Assembly (NCBI GenBank): GCA_012932295.1
Contig: JAAONU010000004.1
Coordinates: 28,870,304 to 28,934,303 of the forward strand
Direction: 5' to 3'
DNA: 64,000 nt
Source of the DNA: Cyclina sinensis
Lineage: Eukaryota; Mollusca; Bivalvia; Venerida; Veneridae
The position numbers were made by a program, and so were the translations under genes. Positions 14,501 through 26,054 of the stretch are shown here, piece after piece (the first letter of the stretch is position 1; every line of letters begins with the position of its first letter). The notes under the pieces are model-generated. The model was not told the DNA's origin and did not search any database. It was given only the letters and a program-made list of their open reading frames with translations.

Positions 14501-17500
14501 AGGAAGTTGCCAGTTTCGTTGAACTAAATATACTCAATAAAATGGAGACAGTGATATTATGTTAACTGATGGTTTTAACTGACTTTTGAAGAAAACATAC
14601 GATTTCCTATTTGAACCTGATGACTGTTGAAAGAGCCGTATAAAATATTATTGACCTAGTGCGTTTAAAAAATGCTTTGTGGTATTAAATGTTTCTTTAA
14701 AGTGACATTTTTATTCAGTTAAAATTTATAATTACTAATCTGAATTTCTACTTATTGATACCTTTAACAGACGTTTATTTGTTGTTATCTAGAGCTAAAT
14801 ACAGTAAGATACGAACTTGAACATGTAAATACAAACAATTAAGATACTATTGTGTACTCCCGACAAACGATAAGTGAACGTTTTAATTTTCATGTTTGTA
14901 AGAAATATTTAATATAATGTATTAAGTGCGTAAATGGATGCCCACTTAACTAGTTTTCACAAGGTTAAGTTATGCGTGGTTTATTTTATATTTTACATAG
15001 TCGAACACTTCCATCGAGTCCAGTTTCTTCTTAAAAACTGCGACTGTTTTCAATGTTCTGAACTCCCCTTGAGATGAAATCCCTAACCTCTCCGGCTTGT
15101 ATTTAAATCATGACAGAAAGACTCCTCATTCAAAAATGATATCAAACATGTCTCCTGTTACCTTGTGTGCTTGACATTTAATCAAATAACCAATGCATTC
15201 GGTATTTGAAGATGATTGAATCTGTTTGACATTTCCCAACTGAGATGTTTCTCAGAAGGATTTTTGTTCGGATTTTTAGTTCAGGGATAATGTTGTTTGG
15301 TAAAAACTTTATGTTGAAGACATTCAGGCGACTGAGTATGAATTAAGTGTAGTAGAAGTGCCTAGAAAAGGTCAAAGCAAAACTGAAAAAAAGCAAACAA
15401 ACACAACAAATTATGAGCAACAATTTTCTTAACTTCACGAAGAAGTGCAAGAAATAAGCGGATTATTAGAAAAGAAGGAAAATGAATAGAAAATAGATCT
15501 AATCACTTATACAAAACACGAATAAAATAAAAAAAAGTAAAGAAATAAGGAAATAAACGAAGTACTTAAATAAAAACAACGGAATGGATAAATGGATAAA
15601 CATGGAAAAGTTATTATGAAAGAACAAATATATGCTTTGTTCTACGTTCCAGATAGTTTCACTATACTACTTAATATAAAGTTAACGTGTTCTTTACTAA
15701 AATGCAACTGCATGGTAATAACACCGTTCAGTTTGGTGAATAGAAATGAAAAGAGTGCTTTGCCTGCAATAGATGGTTAAATTTTATTGTTTTTTATTGA
15801 ACAAAAGTATGTCGTGATGGAGGTTTTGTTTACCTCAAACCCTTTATCAGAATATAACGACACAGTTTTGAAGACAAAAAGCTAACAACATAGTTACTTA
15901 AATCGATGAAGAAAAAGGTCTTTTTCGCTGTTTTATCTGAATGTGATTTATTTACCATAAATAGCATTTAACTATGAATTATAACACATTTAACCGTTAA
16001 TAAAGGAAACATTTCCGACTCAATACACACTATATTCATAAATCACACTTTTTGTGTTTTGTCAATATAGAGGATTTGTCAAAACTTTCAAATCCAAATA
16101 TTGCAGTAATTACTGACAAATGTAAGTAAATATCTATAGTACAATATACAGCCAAAACCACTATATATATGTATCAAAGATTGACCTTTTGACAAGTTCG
16201 TTTTATTTAATATTTAGTTCTTTTCCCGGACAATATATTTTACTACTGTCTTCAGGATTTATGCAACTACAATCATATTGCATCATTTTGATAATAATAT
16301 TGTCAAACTCACTTTACACATGAAAGTTTGACCATGGTATATAAACGAGGTCCGTTTATGGAGTACACGAATATTCCTGTGATGGTATTATATAACGTCA
16401 AAACTATATATGCGCAATACTGACAGTATTTTAACATGCAACTGGTTTATATAGTTAATTTACATTTCATGAACTATTAGATTATTCAATCGTTTGTACT
16501 AATGACGTCATGATACATTTTAATAAGTACATAACGCATCGTGTTTGTTTAATTAAAAATAAAACCTTCTTTATATGAAAAAATGGTTGTATATGTACTA
16601 ATTATCACCTTTCTATATTCGATTCTCATTTCATGAACTTACTCAGCAATTTGAATTTCACCCATATCAGACAGTAATGAGTTTATCAATAGATTTCGCT
16701 TAGTAGGTCGTTATACGTAATTGACTTGGATATGATAATATTTGTTTTCCTGTCACTAAATTAAAATTAATTGAAATAATATATGACTGTAATGACATCG
16801 GTAAATATCCTAGATTATGATTTTTTTCAAAAATAAAAAAAAAATGGTCAATACTAAAACCCTGAAAGGCAATTGATAAAGTGACCACTTCACATCTGAC
16901 GAATGTGTTAGGAACCAGCTTCAGAATAGCTCAGTAAAAATGCACAAATCCTTGCCACTCATGTTTCTGTTTAATCATACATCAGTAGACGTAAATTGCA
17001 GAATATATCTACTTCTATTTACCTAGTAAAATAGGAATATTTTAAGATATTTGGATCGGAAAAGCAACTTTTTTTAAAAGTAGTTAGAAGCTCTTCACCA
17101 GTAATTAACGAGAGCAATCCATAACAATATAGACAGTTCAAAATAAATTCATTGTTCACACCGCACTTATTCGCCTTTTCTTGTAAATTCTATCCTTTTG
17201 CAATTTTGTTGCATAGTCAATTATTTATACCTTAAATAAATCCCTTGAAATTGATGTAAAATGAAAATGCGATACTGATGATTTTCTGTGTACATAAGAC
17301 TTCAGTTCTCGCCAAAATCTCCGTTCGAAGCCTTTAAAAGATCAACACACGACACTTCTAACAAAGCTACCACATATAGTTTCTCACCATTATTCTTGGA
17401 TACTTCTTGGGGTATGTCTTGACCGAATTGTATTTCACTTTCTGTTAAGCCTCCGATCACCTCAAGGAGAGAAAGTAGGAATTACTTACACACTTGTTTG

Positions 17501-18073
17501 TAAATTATCAGTAAATAAGCTCGAGACGCATTAACATATTTTCATGGACTTTTTCTCAAAGGCATTTTGTAAAGAATGAAAACCGATTTGAATAATGACA
17601 ACATGCCTTCAAATTTCAAAAACAAACATTGATATAATTATTCTTAGACTTTTTAAATTCAAAATATGTACAACGTTTCGTAAATGAAACAGAGCAATGT
17701 TTTACATTTTTAAAACTTGTTTTATATGTGATAGGTCATTTTTGTTTCAGTTTTAGCAATTGTGTGTTGATGAAAGAAGTAAAATAGTTTAGGAAGAGGT
17801 TAGGGTATAGTTAAGGGTCCTTTTCGATAGAGCTATAGCTATATCAGTTTTGGATCTGATCTGTTCACTTTAATAAAAACAACAACAAATATTGGATACA
17901 AGTTCAAATGTCAAATTTTACTAAGAAATGTACATCAATTGATTTTGCAAGAAACTAACAGTGATTACCACTAGACACAAATCATTAATTATTAATTTCA
18001 TATGATGACATTTTCGCACTTTATTTAAATGTCATATGTCAGAGACTGGGACACCTGACATAAAAAATATTGC
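8557..18073. other. Long AT-rich stretch without recognisable genes
   Basis: No frame shows a known domain or plausible exon chain. Low-complexity A/G-rich sequence lies at about 12050-12115. The longest frame (14048-14428) begins at a TTG, has no homology I recognise and spans a hairpin, so I do not call it a gene. Confidence 0.6.
14108..14137. repeat. Perfect 11-bp stem hairpin
   Basis: CTTCCTTGTAC (14108-14118) and GTACAAGGAAG (14127-14137) are exact inverse complements around an 8-nt loop. There is no T-run behind it and no flanking gene, so no function is assigned. Confidence 0.8.
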
Positions 18074-18446
18074 GAAGGAGGTTTGTTGTGAGGAAACTTA
18101 AAATGATTAGCGATCAGGGATGAGGTTTGTTGTGAGGAAACTTCAGAAGATTGGCGATCAGGGAGGAGGTTTGTTGTGAGGAAACTTCAGATGATCGGCG
18201 ATCAGGGAGGAGGTTTGTTGTGAGGAAACTTCAGATAATTGGCGATCAGGAAGAAAGTTTGTTGTGAGAAAACTTCAGATAATAATTATTGGCGATTAGG
18301 GAGGAGGCTTGTTGTAAGGAAACTTCAGATGATTGGCGATCAGGATAGAGGTTTGTTGTGAGGAAACTTAAAATGATTGGCGATCAGGGAGGAGGTTTGT
18401 TGTGGGGAAACTTCAGATGATTCGCGATAAGGGAGGAGGTTTGTAG
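18074..18446. repeat. 44-bp minisatellite, nine copies
   Basis: GTTTGTTGTGAGGAAACTT starts at 18081, 18125, 18169, 18213, 18257, 18307 (as GCTTG), 18351, 18395 and 18439. Spacing is 44 bp throughout, except for one 50-bp interval caused by a 6-bp insertion (an extra AATAAT). Units differ by a few substitutions and the ninth is truncated. Confidence 0.95.
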
Positions 18447-19439
18447 AGCTAGATGTTCTTGCTGATGCATCGTCATCCTGTAAAAATGGTGGTGTGGGAC
18501 TTCATCTATCACAAACAACCAGTTCTAATATCTAAACTTTGTGGATACATGAATAATGTTGCTACTAGAAAGCAGCACTACAGGATCTGGGATGCCAACG
18601 CAAAACTAGCTACAGGTAGCATCTTTATCAGTATCAATCATGCATGATCAGTTTTCATATTACATATGGAACACTTACAATGGATTACTGGTATACCTAA
18701 CTCTGGTTGTTCATTAACAGAGAATCAATGTTCCTTGAAATCACAAAGAAATTTTCTGATCAGGGTTAACTGCTTGTTACGGCTCCTCACTACATCACTT
18801 AAGGTTAAACAAGAATACTGCTTTGACATGAATTTAATTATATTAACTTTCTATCTTTTTTCTGCAATGTGAATAATTTCAGTAATGTTATATTACTGAC
18901 ATACTGACAACGTTAAACATCCCTCCAGTCAGCGATAGTTTGATTACAAGCAGGCAAAAATAAGTAGAAAGTGCAGTTGAAGAAGTAGCCTAGATATCTA
19001 CAGAAGAATGTCTTGAAGAGGAGACACTTTGAGTGAAAAGTATGTAGCTTTTCTTTTTTTACATGTTTAAGAATACATTGTTACTGAAGGTTTCTTCCAT
19101 ACATTTTGATTTTGAAGTCAGTTTATAATAATAAATACTGTAAATCATGAAACTGATTTAAACTGACATACCCAATAATTAATTGACGATACAATGCATA
19201 TGTTTTCATTTGCTCTTTCTCCATAAATGAAAAAAATAATTGATTATGTTAAGAAGAACATGTATTCAAAACTGTTTCAATTGGGCACGCATACAAGAAA
19301 GTGTTTTGTTGTAATAAATGGCTAGCCACCAACACAATGTAAAACAATTCTCCGTTTAAGGACTAATATTCAATTCATTTATATTTATTTTCAGACACTT
19401 TGACATCAAGTAATTATTCAATGGCATTCAGATTTATAG
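18447..19439. other. Sequence between minisatellite and LINE, no gene recognised
   Basis: Two short plus-strand frames (18453-18647, 18666-18872) lie nearly end to end after the minisatellite. They show no domain I know and may be a decayed element. Confidence 0.4.
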
Positions 19440-21090
19440 GTTTTGACTGATCAAATCATATAAGAAAGCAAACTGGTCTGACTTCAAGAAAGATGTAGTG
19501 ATTTTGACTATGATATTTACACAAAAGCAACCTGAAGACACTAACGAATTATGGAACATGTTCACAGCTTAGATCAATAGATTATCATTTATACACATAC
19601 CATCTACAAAAAGCAAAAATAAAACTGTTTTACCATGGGTTACTCATGATATTGTCAAACAAATTAGAAAAAGAAACAAACCCTTCACCAAAATAAAAAA
19701 AAAGTCATTGCCACGGAATAGTCAAAACAAAAGGAAAATCTTAAGGCATCAATGCAAAAACAAATACGAAATGGTGATACCTAGAGTCAATCAATTTCTC
19801 AGACAAGGAATTTCCAGGTCATAATAAAAAGTTTTACAACTGCATTAAACACGAAAAACCTGAAAATACTGGAATTGTTCCACTCATTATTATGGTCATA
19901 TAATGACCCAGTGTCAAAGGCCAACACATTAAATAAACAGTTCGAATCAGTCTTCTGAAAGCTTTTACTACTCAGCCTTAAACAAACAACCAAAAGTTCA
20001 GAGTCATCACTTGGTCACCCACCCTTGGCTCCTATATCAATCTCAGTTCAAGCAGTTGATAAGTTATTGACATGACTAAACCCCAAAAAAGCCTTAGGTC
20101 CAGATGGGTTACACAAGGAACTACACACAGAGATGGCACCAATTTTCAGAATCATATTTCAAAGATCAATAGACACAGGTATTGTTCTTAAGGATTGGAA
20201 ACATGCAATCATCACACCAGCATTTAAAAAAATGTCAAAGTCAAAACCTAATTACAACAGACCAATATCACTTAACATGTATAACATCTTAACTAATGGA
20301 ACACATCGTTGTTTCAAATATGATGGATTACTCTGCGCAACCCCCCCCCCCCCTACCCCCCCAAAGCAAGATGGATTCAGGTCAAAACATAGTTGTGATA
20401 CTCAGCTTACCGGCTTTTCATAAAAAATTGCTGACAACCTACATCAAGGTCAACAAACTGATGTCATCGTCATGGACTTCTGTAAAGCATTCGATAAAGT
20501 CTACCACCACAAACTCATACACAAGCTGAAAAACACCCACAGATTACTTCATAGATACAAAATATTCTCAAAAACAGATCGCAGGAAGTATATGTATTAG
20601 TCCAAAACAAGGTCTTCGACAGGCTCCCTGTGCTTTTTGGTGTCTCTCAGCGATCGTCTCTTTCTCGTATACATCAAACACCAATCAAGAAGTGTCGGGA
20701 GTCGGGTGCGTCTATTTGCGGATGAAACTAAAGTCTACTTAACAATTAAATCACAAGCACCGGCACAAAGCTTAAAAAATGATTTGCACAACCACCTTGA
20801 AATACGAGTAAAAGAATGGTCAATGGAGTTCAATTATGACAAGTGTGAATTACTCAAAATACATAGGAAAAAGAAACCAGTCATCTTTCCCTACACCCTA
20901 CACAGCACTATTCTGAAAACCATAGAAAATGAAAAATACTTAGTGTTTACTATAAGTAGTAACCTGAACTGGCCATACCACATAAACAACATCACAATTA
21001 AAGAAAAAAAGCTTAAGATTCATGAGACGAAATGTCAAAACACAAAACAAACGACTCAAAGAAGCAGTATAAAAACATATGTTTAAGTAA
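19440..21090 (+). pseudogene. Degenerate CR1/Jockey-like LINE reverse transcriptase
   Basis: Remains of a non-LTR retrotransposon ORF2, from the linker after the endonuclease through most of the reverse transcriptase. Recognisable pieces in order are: LPWVTHDIVKQIRKRNK (about 19630-19680); NPKKALGPDG (about 20080-20110); LKDWKHAIITPAFKK, then YNRPISL (20190-20270); GFRSKHSCDTQL (about 20373-20410); the block-A motif VMDFCKAFDKV (about 20465-20500) with its catalytic aspartate; a damaged GVPQG block; and RLFADETKVYLT (about 20707-20740) where the family has FADD. The second aspartate of the catalytic pair is therefore Glu. Several frameshifts, stops and a C-homopolymer expansion break the frame. 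The endonuclease and 5' part are not recognised. Confidence 0.85.
20341..20362. repeat. C-homopolymer tract inside the LINE
   Basis: Thirteen C, then TA, then seven C, within the reverse-transcriptase region. It interrupts the reading frame and is prone to slippage and sequencing error. Confidence 0.9.
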
Positions 21091-21134
21091 ATTTAGAATA
21101 GAGGTATTTAAAGACGTTTGCTTTGGTTAGACGT

Positions 21135-21300
21135 ACATAATTTTATGGCCCCCTTCAAAGAAGTGGGAGTTTATTGATTTTTTTCATGTTTGTCGTTTTG
21201 TCAGTAGACCAAACGGTTTCCAATCAACAACTTGAGAATGCACAGACACAGAGACTTGATAACGAGGTTGATCATCATTTGAAGATGTAACATTTATTTC
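21135..21300 (+). repeat. Fragment of dispersed molluscan repeat
   Basis: Begins TGGCCCCCTTCAAAGAAG, continues through a GTCAGTAGACCAAACGGTTTCC segment, then ends with a GAACTTGATA-type piece decayed to GAGACTTGATAACGAGG. I recognise this order as a dispersed non-autonomous repeat seen widely in bivalve genomes. No array is present here. Confidence 0.5.
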
Positions 21301-21338
21301 CTTATCACTATTGTTAGCTTCTGAATGTATTTTTCTAG

Positions 21339-22137
21339 GTCACTGCTCTCTGATAAAACTGAAACAATTCTTAGATGTGCTGTCAGATCAAGAGCCTGCC
21401 ATATTTGTGGCAGTGCTTCAAAATGTAGTTAGTCTTTAGAAAATAATGACTGCCGAAGAAATTATAATAGGAGTGCAAAAAGAAGGGAGCCTAACATTAT
21501 TGTTCCAATGGTGAAGATTTTGAATTCAACAAATGTTAAAACATAAACTATCATTGCTGATGATGATACAAAAACAAAAGCCAGATTAGACGCAGAGGTT
21601 GATCCAACAATCAGTCTGACAAATATTATATTAGAAAAAAACTTGTCAAAAAGTCTTTTTGCACTGCGAAAGGCATATAAGTCATTGACCACTATAGTAA
21701 TGGGTTACATACAGAAGTGTTTTAATTAAACTGTTTCTTTAAACAAGGGGGATCTATGTGGCTTAGATTAAGTTTTATTTGCTGTAAGTTAACATCATTT
21801 AGGGATCACACAGAATGTGACTCCAACTGGTGTACTTTTGAAGATAACCCAAAAGCCAAACATAAGAACCTTCCGTTTGGTCGACTCCTGTCAGACTAGT
21901 CCCTTCAGTTTGATATTGAAAAGGTAATTTGTTTTTACCTTAATCTGAAAATTGTTCTGCCCTTGGTAGCACACAGGCTAATGAATCATTCAATAAAATG
22001 GTGGCTACTAAGGCTCCTTAAAATCTCCACTTGTCAGATTCTGCCAATCTAAATTACAGAGTTGCTGTCTGTTTCTCGAAAGAATAGAGAGCATAAATAT
22101 CTGTTGAATTTAAGAACGATTTTTAACTGTTTTTTAT
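21339..22137 (+). pseudogene. Mutator-like transposase relic (C-terminal exon)
   Basis: A probable splice acceptor, TTTTTCTAG (21330-21338), opens the exon. Pieces fall in the order of the Mutator-like transposase family common in molluscs and cnidarians: a CHIC zinc-binding motif (about 21398); a TIIADDDTKTKARLDAEV motif (about 21548-21600) of the catalytic core; LSKSLFALRKAYKSLTT; an RDHTECDSNWC Cys motif (about 21803-21835); LGSTQANESFNKMVATKAP (about 21964-22018); and a C-terminal YRVAVCFSRKN. Frameshifts and in-frame stops lie between these pieces, so it is dead. Family assignment rests on my recall of the motif order. The N-terminal part is not seen, and the matching exonuclease piece lies at 23621-24070. 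Confidence 0.65.
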
Positions 22138-22173
22138 AGTTCCATGTGTTCCGAATGGTGTTTGTTAGTGTTT

Positions 22174-22959
22174 TAGCTCACCAGAGCACTGTGGTGAAGG
22201 TAGGCGTTTGTGATGACCCTGTGTCTGTCGTGCGCAATCAACATCTTCTCTTAAACCACGAGGTGAAACTTGATAAAACGTTGCAGGTATGTTCCTTGCT
22301 TTAAGTTGTATCTGAGCTGAATAAAAGAATTCCATTCTATGCATAACTCAGGTTGCTATGGCAAGAATTTAAAATTAAAAAAAATGTCTTGTCTAAAACT
22401 AATAGGCCCAGAGGTCTGAAATTTGATCTGTAACATTGTGTAGTGGACCTCTACCAAATTATAATATATATTTATCTGTGATCAATACTGGCACCGTGGA
22501 GGGTCACATGTTTTACAATAGAAAATAGGGGAAAGTCTTTAAGAATCTACTTGTCTGAAACCATAAGGTCATGAGTTCTCAAATATGGCTTGAAACATTG
22601 TCTAGTGAACCTCTACAAAGCTTTTTCAAACTATGTCCCTTGGGGTCACAATTAGCAGCACCAAAGGGGTGCATGTTTTACATAGAAATAAATAGGGAAA
22701 TCTTTAAGATTCTTTTACAAACCACAAGGTCAAGAGTTCTAAAATTTGGCATGACGATTTGTTTTACGTAGCATTGTATGGTGGATACATATATAAGCTT
22801 CTTCAAATTATGTCCTTAGGGTAAAAATTGACCCCTTATAAGGGTTGTATTTCTATAAGATAAAAGATCTTTCAAAATATTCAATTCAGAACTAGTTATT
22901 TTGCTCAACAGCCAAAGTACTAAGGTTAGCGGCCCAGTGCCATTATGACATTCTTGTTT
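22174..22959 (+). mobile_element. Non-autonomous tandem-repeat element (short copy)
   Basis: Starts TAGCTCACCAGAGCACTG and ends GGCCCAGTGCCATTATGACA with TTCTTGTTT. Inside are about three diverged units of roughly 160 bp, each carrying ATTGTCTAGTGAACCTCTAC-like and TATGTCCCTTGGGGTCA-like segments (about 22380, 22550, 22715). It belongs to the same superfamily as the larger element at 29062-31046, which has matching termini. It lies between the transposase exon and the exonuclease exon, in what would have been an intron. Confidence 0.7.
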
Positions 22960-23620
22960 GATATGTTGTTTTTATGTTATATTTTCAATCTGACTGTCAA
23001 TTTATTAAAGCATTTAAAAATCTTAAAAAAGGACGGAAAATGAAGAAAAATATTGAAGAGCTCATTTAGTGAAACCTTTTATAATATTGACTTATTTACC
23101 GATTCTGTAATGTTTCAGATAAATAACAAATACAAAAAAGTATGCATTTGGGGTAATTTTTGCAGCGCCCATGGGGTTACATGTTTGCCATATACTTTTA
23201 TAGGCAAAGTACGCTAAACTTTTAAAGACCATCAATTTACTCCTGTATTTTTTATACCAGGGCAATTCCTCCTCTGAAATTTGAGAAGGGACATCTAAAC
23301 GCCAGAAACTGACTTGCAGGAAGAAGTGAATGATACTAATGTCATAACATCTCCGTGTTATCCTTTTAAAGAGACAAAAGATTGATTTGATATGGATGCA
23401 CCATGGGTTTTCTTGACTTAGAATCTACTGATTTAGGTATATTATGTTATTACTAAGCAATATATTCCTTATATTGCCTCAGTGTATTAACTAGCTTATC
23501 CAAACAAACAAGGACAATTTTCTGCTATAACTCACTTATTTGTGACATATTAAGGGAAGCATTTCGCATTTTTAAATCTAAAATGACTGTCATGATATTT
23601 GTCTTTTATTTGTGTTTCAG

Positions 23621-24070
23621 CTAGAGATTCTCAAATCAATCAAACAGCTGCCGCTAATTCTCATACAGATGACACTTTCTCTAAATACATCCTGCCAACA
23701 AGAAGTATCTCGAAACAGGCCATTGTAATTACAGGACTAACCAAGAAAGGCAACCAGATGTTCAAAAAAAGAATCTCCAGTTCAGTCAATGCATACCAAA
23801 GAAGCTTTGACACTGTTCTTTAAGTTTTTACAAGAGCTAAGTACATGTAGTGGAAAAAATACTCTTGTTGCTCACAATAGCAAATCATTTGACAGCCTTG
23901 TTTTTATAAATGCTTTTGTGTGAATTGTTAGCTGGTGGAGGTGTTCACTAAACACATTACCTCTTTCCATGACACCAGAGAACTCTTCCAGCTTTCCTTT
24001 TCTAATGCAAAGCCATTTTCACAAATGCATCTTGTGGAGTCACTTGGTAAGGAGTACATTGCATAGAATG
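23621..24070 (+). pseudogene. DEDDh exonuclease-like exon, probably same wrecked element as 21339-22137
   Basis: A good splice acceptor, TTTGTGTTTCAG (23609-23620), precedes an open stretch reading ARDSQINQTAAANS, DDTFSKYILPTRSISKQA and VITGLTKKGNQMF. This fits the region after exonuclease motif I in DEDDh (RNase H-fold) exonucleases. The next piece is one frame away, after a slip near 23822: LVAHNSKSFDSLVFINAF, with the HNxxxFD signature of motif II, and then LVESLGKEYI. Motif I (D-E) would be in an upstream exon and is not visible. Stops and the frameshift make it non-functional. The same element class elsewhere pairs a Mutator-like transposase with this domain, which is why I link the two; the link is inference. 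Confidence 0.6.
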
Positions 24071-24140
24071 ATTACATGATGCTATTACATTAAAGAAACT
24101 TGTTTTCTATTTTACCATTTCTGGGGATACTGGTTTTGTT

Positions 24141-24396
24141 TTACTGGAGTTTAACGCCAAGGTTATATCCCGTTGGTCAGTCCACCTAACCAGTGTTCCT
24201 GGGTATCCAACCAATTTCTCCGCAAGTGCCTGACAACTTCCTCACTTGCTTCAGAGGTGAGGGACAAATGACCTATAGACGCATTGTCTGAGATCAGTTA
24301 TCACGGAGACATTTTGTCGGCCCTGATGGGGACTGAACCGGGATCACTAAGGTTTACAATCCTATGCTCTACCGATTTAGCTTGCCGGGCCGGCTC
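24141..24396 (-). repeat. tRNA-derived SINE, nearly full length
   Basis: Read on the minus strand it starts with a tRNA-like head. The A-box-like piece is CAAGCTAAATCGGTAGAGC (RC of about 24366-24384) and the B box is GGTTCAGTCCCC (RC of 24328-24339). A body follows, ending near TTACTGGAGTTTAACGCC on the plus strand. That body is a common SINE core in bivalves. The head has lost tRNA base pairing, so it is a SINE and not a tRNA gene. Confidence 0.75.
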
Positions 24397-24458
24397 TCTG
24401 AGGTTATTGTAAAGAAATCGATGTCCACTTAACAATGCTATGAAATGTTTAAATCATA

Positions 24459-24486
24459 TACACTCCTCACAAAAAGTCAAGCAAAA
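24459..24486. repeat. Left terminal inverted repeat of Tc1-type element
   Basis: CACTCCTCACAAAAAGTCAA (24461-24480) matches the reverse complement of the right end with one early mismatch; TA at 24459-24460. Confidence 0.88.
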
Positions 24487-24715
24487 ACATTTAAACTGTG
24501 AATTTTTTTTAATGAGACCTCAATAGTAAATGAATAGGTGCACAAATAATCTTCAAAATTTCATCAAGTGAAATTTAACAAAGCATATTGGAAATCCATT
24601 CCATTCTCACGATACTGTTCACAAAAAGTAAGGCACGTGGAAAACAGGTGTTGTAAAATGTAAACAGCAAACGCAAATTTCAAACACTTCAGGTCAAAAA
24701 CACGCGAAACCATTT

Positions 24716-25757
24716 TCAATAGCGTGTGTGACCCCCGTTAGCACCAATGCAGCCCTGAATGCGGCGTGGCATCGAGGCAATTAAGCAGTCAAGCTGGTTT
24801 TGTGGGATGGCTCTCCGCTCCCTCACAAGGGCTACTTCCAGGGCATCCAGTGTGTGGGGACGGACGGGCATGCCATAAACAGCTCGGTCAAGAATGTCCC
24901 ACACGTGCTCGATGGGGTTCAGGTCTGGGGAACGGGTTGGTCAATGAAGGCGAGCGACATTTTTGTCGTTCAGTTCATTTTGAATGACTCGTGCTCTGTG
25001 ACATGGCGCATTATCAACCATGAAAAGGTATTAATCACCAAGTCTCCCCATTTGAGGGATTACTTGAGTTCTGATGACGTCATTTAAGTAGCGTTCAGCA
25101 TTAAGCGTGCCTCTCGGAACAGCACAAGATTACGTCCTCCAGCCCAGATGCCTCCCCAAACCATCAAACTGCCGCCCCTATAACGGTCCTGTTCTGCAAT
25201 AGCACAAGCCGCAAATCGTTCCCCTGGCTGTCTCCAAACTTCTTGACGCCCATCATTGAAATCCAAACTGAATCTGGACTCATCAGTAAAAAGAACTCTA
25301 TCTATCTTCCATGAGGTCAAACCCCTGCTGGGGACCTAGACTTGACGAAAAGAACTCTTCTCCACTGATTCAGCCACCAATTTGCATGTTGCCAAGCACA
25401 GTTGAGACGAGTCTAACGCTGACGCTGACTCAGGGGGACCCGTTGTGCTGGTCGGCGTGAAAGGAAATCAGCCTGGTGAAGCCTGTTCCGTACAGTTTGA
25501 GTGGAAATTCTGGTCCCTGTGGCAGATTCCAGGTCGCATTGCAGTGACAAGGTACCGACCCTCTCGTTGTAGCCCTCGGACGAACACTTCTTGACCTTGC
25601 CGAGAATTGTCCAGTTGCCTGGAAGCGTTGAAAGGCCCTGTGGATGACGCTTCTGTGGACACCGAGCTGCCTAGCAACGTCACTCTGGGAAAACACCACC
25701 CTGAAGCATTCCAATGGCATGAGCCACCTCAACTTCTGTCAAAACACGCCGAACCAT
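24716..25757 (-). pseudogene. Broken Tc1-like DD34E transposase
   Basis: The start ATG is at 25757 (MVRRVLTEVEVAHAIGML). After a frame slip comes the helix-turn-helix SDVARQLGVHRSVIHRAF (about 25680), then a GRP-like linker. The catalytic core follows: VLFTDESRFSLDFNDGR (about 25300, first Asp); LFMVDNAPCHRARV (about 25010, second Asp); and SPDLNPIEHVWDIL (about 24920, Glu). Counting residues between the second Asp and the Glu gives 34, so DD34E. All three acidic residues survive, but a TGA replaces the expected codon just before PTRSPDLNP, and at least two frameshifts lie between HTH and core (near 25680 and 25330-25430). It once cut and pasted the element; it cannot be translated now. Confidence 0.9.
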
Positions 25758-26025
25758 TGTCACTAGTGAAAACTGTACAGAACCAAGCCAGGGTTATTTT
25801 TATAATGAGTGCAATGACGAAGCATATAACGAAACTCAGTCTGAACAGTCTGATTTGACCAATATAAAAAAGTGAAATAGTACCTAACACATCAAGTGCC
25901 GACTTCTCGTTCTGCATGTACATCTTGTGCTAACGGTGTTAGGTTGCAATGATTACGTGCTTTTCTTCACATGTACACTTATGTGAATATATGTGTCATA
26001 GGACCAAAACGAGAAAGAAATGATT

Positions 26026-26054
26026 TTGTTGGTTGACTTTTTGTGAGGGGTATA
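26026..26054. repeat. Right terminal inverted repeat of Tc1-type element
   Basis: TTGACTTTTTGTGAGGGG (26033-26050), followed by TATA, mirrors the left end. Confidence 0.88.

Larger units (their letters stand above)
24459..26054 (-). mobile_element. Tc1/mariner (DD34E) transposon, both ends present
   Basis: Both termini read TATAC then CWCCTCACAAAAAGTCAA inward: left at 24459-24480, right as the reverse complement ending at 26054. They are flanked by TA dinucleotides, the target duplication typical of Tc1/mariner. The length of about 1.6 kb fits the family. The element carries one broken transposase on the minus strand. TIR similarity decays after about 25 bp. Confidence 0.9.

Noticed and set aside
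18074..18446. CRISPR-like array
   Set aside because: The units are contiguous repeats with no unique spacers, and the context is eukaryotic.
18453..18872. Two adjacent short frames after the minisatellite
   Set aside because: No recognisable domain or splice structure; could be a decayed element but I cannot support a call.
24766..25087. Plus-strand frames across the Tc1-type element
   Set aside because: Antisense shadows of the minus-strand transposase.
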